A stretch of 26,007 nt of DNA from a virus. Below the pieces are notes generated by a model. It was given only the letters and a program-made list of their open reading frames with translations. It had not been told where the DNA came from and ran no database searches. The position numbers and the translations under genes were made by a program. The DNA is taken from the IMG/VR virus record IMGVR_UViG_3300017751_000189, positions 1-26,007 of that record; one strand, written 5' to 3'. Of this stretch, positions 1-5,521 are shown in pieces. Each line of letters starts with the position of its first letter. The stretch's first letter is position 1.

Positions 1-1
1 A

Positions 2-130
2 CACGAAAACTCAAATCCTAAAATATTTTTCATTAGTGACATAAATCAAAAATTGCGTGACTTGATTAACAAAGTCTATGAAAAAGATTTTGAGCATTTT
101 AATTACGATCTAATACCGTTAACTACTTAA
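2..130 (+). CDS. C-terminal fragment, possible sulfotransferase-like protein
   Basis: An open frame runs from the window edge to TAA at 128-130 and gives the last 42 residues of a protein whose start lies upstream. The segment around LINKVYEKDFEHFNYDLI resembles the C-terminal end of sulfotransferase-family proteins, which often finish with a helix of the pattern L..Y..DF..F.Y. That match is from memory of the family, and the catalytic PAPS-binding motifs would lie outside the window. It ends 4 bases before gene 59. In T4 the gene upstream of 59 is 33, but this tail does not look like the clamp-binding end of gp33. Coding status is fairly sure because the frame is open to the edge and abuts the next gene; the function is tentative. 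Confidence 0.5.
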   Translation, partial: HENSNPKIFFISDINQKLRDLINKVYEKDFEHFNYDLIPLTT

Positions 131-134
131 ATAA

Positions 135-740
135 ATGGAAACATTGAATAACGGATATCAAGCATATCAAATATATCAGTCACTAAAGCTACACTTCACG
201 ACAGACTATGATGCCGTAAAATATAACTATAAGACGTCTGTAAAACAAATTAGTTTTGAAAGACGCAGAGACCGTTACTTTTTTGAAAAGCTTTCAAGGC
301 GTTTTAGTAGAGAAGAACTTATACAATATTTTACTGCAAATTTAATTGAAAATCAAAAAGTCTGGATTGGAGATATGTCAGATGAAATCTATTCCGCTTA
401 CGTAGCACGATACGATAAAATCACATATATGTTTAACGAAGACGTTAAATTCCTATATAATAAAGGGTACACATTCGACCAATTATGTTCAACAACTGAA
501 GACTACTCGGCAAATCCTCTTTTAGAGGCTCTCAGATCACGTGAGATTCATCCTGAGACAGTAGTGTTATTGGACATACTCGTTAACTTTCTTAACCGCC
601 TGAGGGCATCTGTAAGCGATCCATTAGGTATAAATAAAGAAACGATCGACATGCTTATTAAGTATAAGTCGATCATGCTGCAAAAGCCATTGCCAAAAAA
701 TAAAATCAAAGATAAGATACTTTTATTATTTACATCTTGA
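135..740 (+). CDS. 59: Helicase loader gp59
   Basis: This 201-residue protein resembles T4 gp59 (217 residues). In T4, gp59 loads the gp41 replicative helicase onto gp32-coated forked DNA and coordinates leading- and lagging-strand synthesis. The N-terminal half carries the family pattern: LKLHFTTDYDAVKYN followed by a basic stretch SFERRRDRYFFEKLSRRFS. The protein is basic and rich in helices, with no membrane segment. It lies directly upstream of gene 32, the same neighbourhood as in T4 (33-59-32), which supports the call. The ATG at 135 is 4 bases after the preceding stop; I see no Shine-Dalgarno sequence. An exact late-promoter box (TATAAATA) lies within the gene at 629-636. Confidence 0.85.
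   Translation: METLNNGYQAYQIYQSLKLHFTTDYDAVKYNYKTSVKQISFERRRDRYFFEKLSRRFSREELIQYFTANLIENQKVWIGDMSDEIYSAYVARYDKITYMFNEDVKFLYNKGYTFDQLCSTTEDYSANPLLEALRSREIHPETVVLLDILVNFLNRLRASVSDPLGINKETIDMLIKYKSIMLQKPLPKNKIKDKILLLFTS
629..636 (+). promoter_or_regulatory. Possible T4-type late promoter inside gene 59
   Basis: The exact octamer TATAAATA occurs here, about 175 bases before gene 32. With the usual T4 spacing the RNA would start near 642. In T4, gene 32 also receives transcripts from promoters located upstream within gene 59, so the position is plausible. The box also encodes part of GINKE in gp59, and a few such octamers are expected by chance in DNA this AT-rich, so confidence is limited. Confidence 0.35.
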
Positions 741-757
741 TCAAAATTTGGTAATAT
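729..757 (+). promoter_or_regulatory. Sigma70-type promoter for gene 32
   Basis: A -35 element TTTACA (729-734) and a -10 element TAATAT (752-757) are separated by exactly 17 bases, giving a predicted start near 764. The -35 lies in the last codons of gene 59. This would let the host sigma70 polymerase transcribe gene 32 without gene 59, in line with the high gp32 demand during replication. It is a sequence match only. Confidence 0.55.
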
Positions 758-763
758 AGCTCT

Positions 764-812
764 TGTCAGTCAAAAACAAACAAACATACACTGTAAATAC
801 AAAAAAAATACT
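764..812 (+). promoter_or_regulatory. Unstructured A/C-rich leader of gene 32, possible autoregulatory operator
   Basis: The predicted 5' leader is dominated by A and C with a run of eight A residues just before the start codon. It has no Shine-Dalgarno motif and no evident hairpin in its second half. T4 gp32 represses its own translation by binding cooperatively to an unstructured A/U-rich leader next to a pseudoknot. The unstructured half is seen here; I did not find a convincing pseudoknot. The regulatory role is inferred. Confidence 0.35.
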
Positions 813-1724
813 ATGTCATTCGAAAAACTAAAACAAAATCGCGATAGTGCGATTTCAAAACTCGTATCAGCTGCTGATTCTAGCAGCGAAAAGAAAACCT
901 ACGGCGACGATCGTGTCTGGAAACCAACTGTTGATAAAGCAGGTAATGGTTATGCCGTTCTTCGATTCTTGCCTGCCGGTGCCGGTGAAGACCTGCCATG
1001 GGTACGCTACTGGGATCATGGATTCAAAGGATCAACTGGTCGTTGGTATATCGAGAGGTCATTGACTTCTATCGGTCAGCCGGATCCAGTTTCTGAATTG
1101 AACTCACAGCTCTGGAATACAGGCCGTGATGAAGATAAAGAACTTGCTCGATTGCGTAAGCGTCGTCTACACCACGTTTCAAACGTACTAGTTGTATCCG
1201 ATTCTGGCAATCCAGAGAATGAAGGAAAGGTTTTTCTTTATGAGTACGGTAAAAAAATCATGGATAAAATTATGGATGTTATGCAACCACAATTCCAAGA
1301 TGAAACACCAATCAATCCCTTTGATTTCTGGTCTGGTGCTAATTTTAAGCTTAAGATTCGTAATGTAGAAGGTTATCGTAATTATGATAAGTCCGAGTTT
1401 GATAGCACAGCTTCACTATTTGATGGTGATGAAGCTCAGCTTGAAGAAGTATACAACAAGCTCCACAAACTAAGTGAGTTTACTGATCCAGAAAACTACA
1501 AGTCATACAGTGACCTCAAGCGCAAGTTGTTTGAGGTAATTGGTGAAGCCGAAGTAGCTACTGGACTTTCAACTGAACAGCAGGTAGAACTTAATACTGT
1601 TAAGGAAGCTCCTGTTATGAATACTACAGAAAGCGAAGCTCCTGTAGAAAAATCTGATGATGCTACATCAGAAGGTAACTCAGATGACACTCTTAGTTAT
1701 TTTGCTAAATTGGCATCTAGTTAA
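813..1724 (+). CDS. 32: Single-stranded DNA-binding protein gp32
   Basis: A 303-residue homologue of T4 gp32 (301 residues), which coats ssDNA cooperatively in replication, recombination and repair. Visible family blocks include WKPTVDKAGNGYAVLRFLPA, the DHGFKGSTGRWYIE strand, NPENEGKVFLYEYGKKI and FKLKIRNVEGYRNYDKSEF, all in the OB-fold core (about residues 35-215). The C-terminus (about 265-303) is acidic and Ser/Thr-rich, matching the protein-interaction tail of T4 gp32. The protein contains no cysteine at all. T4 gp32 binds Zn through one His and three Cys in this core, so the zinc subdomain is absent or altered here, which I believe is shared with cyanophage versions. It follows gp59 and ends just before a strong hairpin. 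Confidence 0.95.
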   Translation: MSFEKLKQNRDSAISKLVSAADSSSEKKTYGDDRVWKPTVDKAGNGYAVLRFLPAGAGEDLPWVRYWDHGFKGSTGRWYIERSLTSIGQPDPVSELNSQLWNTGRDEDKELARLRKRRLHHVSNVLVVSDSGNPENEGKVFLYEYGKKIMDKIMDVMQPQFQDETPINPFDFWSGANFKLKIRNVEGYRNYDKSEFDSTASLFDGDEAQLEEVYNKLHKLSEFTDPENYKSYSDLKRKLFEVIGEAEVATGLSTEQQVELNTVKEAPVMNTTESEAPVEKSDDATSEGNSDDTLSYFAKLASS

Positions 1725-1750
1725 TAGATACACAACATAATACTATAGTA

Positions 1751-1776
1751 GAGGGGTGGCTGAAAGGTCACCCCTC
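1751..1776 (+). terminator. Hairpin terminator between gene 32 and the tape measure gene
   Basis: GAGGGGTG at 1751-1758 pairs perfectly with CACCCCTC at 1769-1776, an 8-bp GC-rich stem with a 10-base loop. On the plus strand it is followed by TTTAGTTT, a short T-rich stretch typical of intrinsic termination. It lies between the end of gene 32 and the end of the converging tape measure gene (stop at 1785-1783), so it may block read-through from both sides. The minus-strand side lacks a T-tract and would be weaker. Confidence 0.75.
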
Positions 1777-1782
1777 TTTAGT

Positions 1783-3360
1783 TTAACCCATTGCAAATGC
1801 CCGTTGCATAGCGGCAATACCGTTATTAGACGGGGCGTTAATAGTATTGTTGATTACAGTCGGATTGTTATTTGCTACTCTAATACCACCACCCGTTCCG
1901 CCGCCAGGAAGTGGTGAACCGCTTGGTATTCCACCACCAATATCCTGGAGTGCTCTTAACTGCCTTGGACTTAGATTTAAGCTGGTGGAGGCATCCTCTT
2001 CATCATCCTTAATCCAGTTTCTGATATTCTCGCTTGGGATCATATTAATTGCAGCGTCCATCAATGAATCCCCAATGTCCTTAAGAGTTTGCATCGTAAA
2101 GATATCCCCGAGCTTATCTGCGAGATCACCAAACCAGTCGAACATGTCATTAAAGGCATCCCCAACAGGTTTAAAGAAGGCTTTAATATCAACATCAAAT
2201 ACGTCCTGGAAGAAAGCCGCAAGGGTATCAAACCAGCCTTCAGCAAAATTAACAATGCCTTCCCAAATTTTACCAAACCCCTTTTTTATTTTTGCCTTGT
2301 CGAACGTAATAACGCCTACTATTACGTCAACTAATCCACCAAATATATCTTTTACACTTTGAATAAGTGTTTCAGTAAATTTCCCGATTTCTTTCGAATA
2401 GTTATCTAAACCTAAAAGTTCAGCGATTTTTGCTGGTATCCACGAAAAAATACGCAATAAGCTTCCTATCAATCCATCAAATACATCCATAATACCCTGC
2501 TTAATGCCTTCAATAATACCACCTTCTGAGTAGCCCCGCATAAACCCTTTAACAAAATCAACTATTCCTAGTATAATAGTAAGAGGCAAAAATAGTTTAC
2601 CTAATATCCTACCGATGCCTCCTACAAATCTGGTTACAAATTTAAATGGTCCTTTGGTTACGAAATCTTTAATCCTTTTAAAAATATTAGCTAATTTACT
2701 GAAGAAACCGCCCTTTCCTGAAAAAATTCCTGACAAAAGACTTCTGATCGAAGTCAATATCTTACTATTTTTAATCTTGTTAAAAATGTTGCTAATAAAT
2801 CCTACTAGCTTACTATTTTTGACATTATTAAACAAGTTACTAACACCTTTCGCAACCTTACTATTTTTAATCGTTTTAGTAATGGATTGGAACTTAGCTT
2901 TTAAAGTGGAAAACATATTAGCAACAGCTTGCCCGATCTTACTATTTTTAATCTTTAAACCAATTTTTTTAATTCCATTTTTTATGTTGGTAATAAGACC
3001 ACTAAATAATCTACCTAACTTACTCTTTTTAAGCTTCCCCCATAATATCTTAAAAAACTGAACAATATCAAGAAAAAGAGTGGACAGCAACCCGAGAGCT
3101 CCAGCTAAAAAACCAAAGCCTGAACCCTCTTTAGGAATTAAACCTTTTAAACCATTAAGGAGAGCATCGCTAATATTTTCAAGAGCATCTGTTATGTCTT
3201 GAAACATGGCTTTTTGCTCAATACTTCTCTCAAGCTCTTTAAGATCATTATTTTTCTGTTGATCGATAAGAGGCTTTGCGATATCTTTTGAATTTTGAAT
3301 CGCAACTTTTTGAGTTACATCTTCAAGATCTTTTCTATTGATAAAGGATTCGTCAGCCAT
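1783..3360 (-). CDS. Tail tape measure protein (gp29-like)
   Basis: A 525-residue protein recognised as a tape measure from composition, length and place rather than close similarity. It is rich in Lys, Ile, Phe and Gly, with a predicted helical, amphipathic middle. Two hydrophobic segments (about residues 80-105 and 250-273) could insert into the host membrane during DNA entry. Residues 110-210 hold five KNSK-type repeats spaced 27, 27, 16 and 16 residues apart. The C-terminus is Gly/Pro/Asn-rich. T4 gp29 has 590 residues. Tape measure genes usually follow the tail assembly chaperone genes, and this one follows gp26 and its frameshift extension, whose stop codon lies 8 bases inside it (ATGGCTGA). 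By length, the tail should be somewhat shorter than T4's. Confidence 0.8.
   Translation of the reverse strand: MADESFINRKDLEDVTQKVAIQNSKDIAKPLIDQQKNNDLKELERSIEQKAMFQDITDALENISDALLNGLKGLIPKEGSGFGFLAGALGLLSTLFLDIVQFFKILWGKLKKSKLGRLFSGLITNIKNGIKKIGLKIKNSKIGQAVANMFSTLKAKFQSITKTIKNSKVAKGVSNLFNNVKNSKLVGFISNIFNKIKNSKILTSIRSLLSGIFSGKGGFFSKLANIFKRIKDFVTKGPFKFVTRFVGGIGRILGKLFLPLTIILGIVDFVKGFMRGYSEGGIIEGIKQGIMDVFDGLIGSLLRIFSWIPAKIAELLGLDNYSKEIGKFTETLIQSVKDIFGGLVDVIVGVITFDKAKIKKGFGKIWEGIVNFAEGWFDTLAAFFQDVFDVDIKAFFKPVGDAFNDMFDWFGDLADKLGDIFTMQTLKDIGDSLMDAAINMIPSENIRNWIKDDEEDASTSLNLSPRQLRALQDIGGGIPSGSPLPGGGTGGGIRVANNNPTVINNTINAPSNNGIAAMQRAFAMG
2761..3033 (-). repeat. Five direct repeats in the tape measure gene
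   Basis: On the plus strand the 15-mer CTTACTATTTTTAAT, or a close variant, occurs at 2761-2775, 2809-2823, 2857-2871, 2938-2952 and 3019-3033. Three copies are identical; the copies at 2809 and 3019 differ at two or three positions. Spacings are 48, 48, 81 and 81 bases, all whole codons. On the coding strand each copy encodes I/V/L-K-N/K-S-K at residues 196, 180, 164, 137 and 110. The repeats are therefore in-frame protein modules of 27 or 16 residues. Confidence 0.9.
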
Positions 3361-3538
3361 TGTTTTTTTGGTGTCTTAGTTCTTCTTCTTTAATGTGGTC
3401 TTTTAATAATGTAATGTAAATCTCCCTTTCCCATGGAATCATATTGTCAAGTTCTGTTAAGCTGTATTTATGATGTTGTACAAGCGAAAACTGAATATGA
3501 TAATAATTTTCTAATGAGTTATGAGAAAGGGCTAGACA
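3353..3538 (-). CDS. Frameshift-accessed tail assembly chaperone extension (T-like, gp51 position)
   Basis: A 61-codon frame fills what looks like a gap between gp26 and the tape measure gene. It reads CLALSHNSLENYY, then HIQFSLVQHHKYSLTELDN, then MIPWEREIYITLLKDHIKEE and a basic end, stopping at TGA 3355-3353, 8 bases inside the tape measure gene. Its frame has a stop (TAA, 3550-3548) just upstream and no ATG, GTG or TTG before an internal ATG that would leave only 29 residues. It is in the -1 frame relative to gp26 and overlaps its end, so the likely product is a 297-residue fusion: gp26 residues 1-236 plus these 61. The MIPWEREIYITLL segment resembles the short C-terminal domain of tail assembly chaperones such as lambda GT. 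T4 has gene 51 in the equivalent slot; homology to it is not established. Confidence 0.7.
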   Translation of the reverse strand, partial: CLALSHNSLENYYHIQFSLVQHHKYSLTELDNMIPWEREIYITLLKDHIKEEELRHQKNNG

Positions 3539-4245
3539 AAAAAATCGTTAAGGCCATTTAGCATCCTTGTTCTTTCTTTGCCCTTTGAACATTTATATTT
3601 AATTTCTTTTTTAAGTGCTGGAATACTATCAACCCATTCTTTGATTTTCATAACTTGCTCACTACTTAAAGAATCAATGAATTTTTCTATTTCTTTAGGA
3701 GATGCATCTGCTAATGGATAAACCGTTGCATTGTCGTAAACACTCTCAATCACGCTTGTCAATGATTGAACAATAGTGTCATTATTTTTAGTATTTTTAG
3801 ATGCCTTTTCGGCTTCTTTAAGACCTGGAGCTTTAAGCGTTATACCAACATCGTCGGTTAGCTGTACTTTATTATCTTTTTTCTCGCCGGTTGAAACTTT
3901 TATCTCTGAAAGATCTATTGTTAATTCTATAGTTTCATTGCACTCGTTACATTCAAAACTAATTTTAGATGTTTCACCAACGCTTTTTGAACGAATTTGT
4001 AGTAGAATATACTCAAGATCGCTCATAACTAACGAATAAAGATCTAATGAACCAAATGTACAGGAATTTATTACGTCCTTCATTGCTGAAATCATATTCC
4101 GAGTACTTTTTGTTTCTTGTGCAATCATTAAAACCTTTTCTTCCTTTACAAGGAAAGGTCTGAACTCAATTGTTTCATTCGTTGATGGAACAGTTAAAAA
4201 ATATTTTGGTGATTCAATTACTGGTAATGTCATAATGTTTTTCAT
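3532..4245 (-). CDS. 26: Baseplate hub / tail assembly protein gp26
   Basis: A 237-residue member of the T4 gp26 family (T4 gp26 has 208 residues). gp26 is needed for baseplate hub assembly in T4. Seen here: the N-terminal block ESPKYFLTVPSTNETIEFRP followed by FLVKEEKVLM, a Cys pair at C99/C102 (FECNEC), and the C-terminal block KYKCSKGKERTRMLNGLNDF. A second Cys pair expected for a zinc ribbon is incomplete: C219 is followed three residues later by Gly222 instead of Cys. The gene lies 8 bases after the tail-tube-like gene and ends with a seven-T slippery tract that would extend a minor product by 61 residues. In that reading gp26 is the counterpart of lambda gpG. The start ATG at 4245 has no Shine-Dalgarno motif. 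Confidence 0.85.
   Translation of the reverse strand: MKNIMTLPVIESPKYFLTVPSTNETIEFRPFLVKEEKVLMIAQETKSTRNMISAMKDVINSCTFGSLDLYSLVMSDLEYILLQIRSKSVGETSKISFECNECNETIELTIDLSEIKVSTGEKKDNKVQLTDDVGITLKAPGLKEAEKASKNTKNNDTIVQSLTSVIESVYDNATVYPLADASPKEIEKFIDSLSSEQVMKIKEWVDSIPALKKEIKYKCSKGKERTRMLNGLNDFFV
3538..3544 (-). other. Putative -1 ribosomal frameshift site, T TTT TTT
   Basis: On the minus strand the gp26 end reads GAT TTT TTT GTC TAG. The last T of GAT plus the two TTT codons form a seven-T heptamer in the exact X XXY YYZ phase for a -1 slip. The frame-0 stop (TAG, 3534-3532) comes one codon later. The -1 frame is closed by TAA at 3550-3548 upstream, so the shift must occur in the few bases that hold the heptamer. 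I see no clear downstream hairpin. An AAGGA motif about 19 bases upstream could act as a weak internal Shine-Dalgarno stimulator. Confidence 0.7.
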
Positions 4246-4252
4246 TTATAAT

Positions 4253-4909
4253 TTATAATAGCCGCTTAAGTATTTTAAGCTTGTTGCCAGTGCTATTTAT
4301 CATCGATCTAATAGGTGCTTCAGTCTCAAAAAAGTCGTACGTCATAGTTACACTTACGAATGCAACTGAATCAGTACTATCGTTGCTGAGGTCTACGCTG
4401 TTAACTGCTATAGGATATGCATCTCTTAAACGAACAGCGTACATGGGTGTATTATCTTTATTTAATTGTTGAATAAAAACGTCGGTTTTGTATGTCTCGT
4501 CGTACTCCACCAATTGAGATTCTTGATTAATAATAGAATTTTGCCACTTATCAAAAGTTTTCTTAGCATAAAAATCTCCTGTAATTAAAAACGAAAATTC
4601 AACATCTTCTTGAATAGAGCTTTGTGGATATTTCCTTGGATTAGCACCGTATGCATCATAATCACCTGTCATAATTAGTTTACCTGGCAAAGAACAAGAT
4701 TGGCATAATACGCTTATATCTCTAGGGTCGTTGATTAGCGGTCCGTTTCCAATTAATGCACCTAAATTTAAAAATGCTGCAGAGGGAGGAGTAATAGTAA
4801 CAGCAAATCTGTTTGTAGTGGCTATACCATTATGTTTTCCAATAGTTGCTTTAAACTCGTCAATTGTGACAGGGTTAATTGTATTTTTAATGTCGTCTAG
4901 TAGTCCCAT
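4253..4909 (-). CDS. Tail-tube-fold baseplate protein (gp19/gp54-like)
   Basis: A 218-residue protein whose blocks align in order with T4 tail tube gp19: NRFAVTITPP, the LCQSCSLPGKL segment (gp19 has a CKATALP segment there), a FSFLITGDFYAKKTFDKWQN strand-helix, TDVFIQQLNKDN, YAVRLRDAYPIAVNSVDL, and a final strand SVTMTYDFFE. It is longer than gp19 (163 residues) with extra residues at both ends. T4 gp48 and gp54, which cap the baseplate and start the tube, have the same fold. Since gp48 is encoded separately at 5993 and this gene sits between gp4 and gp26, a gp54-like tube initiator role is most likely. It could instead be a tube paralogue. It begins 6 bases after the preceding stop. Confidence 0.7.
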   Translation of the reverse strand: MGLLDDIKNTINPVTIDEFKATIGKHNGIATTNRFAVTITPPSAAFLNLGALIGNGPLINDPRDISVLCQSCSLPGKLIMTGDYDAYGANPRKYPQSSIQEDVEFSFLITGDFYAKKTFDKWQNSIINQESQLVEYDETYKTDVFIQQLNKDNTPMYAVRLRDAYPIAVNSVDLSNDSTDSVAFVSVTMTYDFFETEAPIRSMINSTGNKLKILKRLL

Positions 4910-4915
4910 AACTTT

Positions 4916-5506
4916 TTAAGTAAATTGTTTTTTAGATAGTGTCCATACACCTTGTGCTCTGACCTTTTTAAATTGTTCTGATGGTAAGAATAAAACAGAC
5001 TCCCAATGTTGAGCCGGAACCTCAACGATACGCGATTTAATGTGATCTGTAAGGTAACGTTTAAAGCATGGAGCAAAGTATCTCAGCTTTGCATTAGATG
5101 CAAGAAAGTTGTATTTAAGCCTTAAACGAGTGGTCTTATTATATTTCTTGTTGTTTGTGTATTCAGTCAAGTTATCAAAAAATATTGCTCTATATCTAGG
5201 TGACAAATAGTGCAAATTAAGTCCAAAAAAGCCGCCTTCAGCTCTGTCGATTAAGAATATTAGAGGAAATCTATCATAGTATGGAAGAGTTTTCTTATGC
5301 TTTGGATCATAGATATACATAAACATACGACCAACCAATGGCTTATTTGTGTAATCGAGATTTTCATCTGACAACAACTTCTTCCGGCTAGGCACGGTTT
5401 TAATGTTTTGAATTTCCTTTCTAAACCAATCTAGAGACTCTTTGGTATTTCTTTCAATACCGGCAAGAGTTGCTCTATCTTCAATCCTGTTAATAAATGT
5501 AGCCAT
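4916..5506 (-). CDS. Conserved marine T4-like protein of unknown function
   Basis: A 196-residue basic protein. I recognise it as a type found in marine T4-like phages but cannot give it a function. It has a central block GRMFMYIYDPKHKKTLPYYD followed by RFPLIFLIDRAEGGFFGLNL, then a basic helix region LTEYTNNKKYNKTTRLRLKY, an APCFKRYLTDHIKSRIVEVP segment, and a C-terminal HWESVLFLPSEQFKKVRAQG. There is no signal peptide or membrane segment. Its place, 10 bases after gp4 and before a tube-fold protein, suggests a head-neck or tail-assembly role. A DNA-end or completion function is one possibility given the basic residues and its neighbour gp4. The ATG at 5506 lies 7 bases after an exact late-promoter octamer. 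Confidence 0.8.
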   Translation of the reverse strand: MATFINRIEDRATLAGIERNTKESLDWFRKEIQNIKTVPSRKKLLSDENLDYTNKPLVGRMFMYIYDPKHKKTLPYYDRFPLIFLIDRAEGGFFGLNLHYLSPRYRAIFFDNLTEYTNNKKYNKTTRLRLKYNFLASNAKLRYFAPCFKRYLTDHIKSRIVEVPAQHWESVLFLPSEQFKKVRAQGVWTLSKKQFT

Positions 5507-5513
5507 CTAACTC

Positions 5514-5521
5514 TATTTATA
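5514..5521 (-). promoter_or_regulatory. T4-type late promoter at the gp4 stop codon
   Basis: TATAAATA on the minus strand (plus-strand TATTTATA) overlaps the TAA stop of gp4. With the T4 geometry (-13 to -6) the RNA would start at 5508, only 2 bases before the ATG at 5506. The arrangement is the same as that before gene 25, including the 7-base gap from box to ATG. Confidence 0.5.

Noticed and set aside
1847-3061. Long plus-strand open frames opposite the tape measure gene (1847-2362 and 2615-3061).
   Set aside because: They are antisense shadows: low-complexity translations rich in Leu, Ile and Pro mirroring the Lys/Phe/Gly-rich tape measure, with no ribosome site and a clear gene on the other strand.
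4250-4257. TATAAATT on the minus strand just before gp26, resembling a late promoter.
   Set aside because: With T4 spacing the RNA would start about one base inside the gp26 ATG, and the last base differs from consensus. It is also made of the stop codon of the tube-like gene and A/T-rich sequence.
4264-4280. Small hairpin GCTTAA/TTAAGC near the end of the tube-like gene.
   Set aside because: The 6-bp AT-rich stem lies in coding sequence with no T-run; likely a by-product of the Lys/Leu codons.
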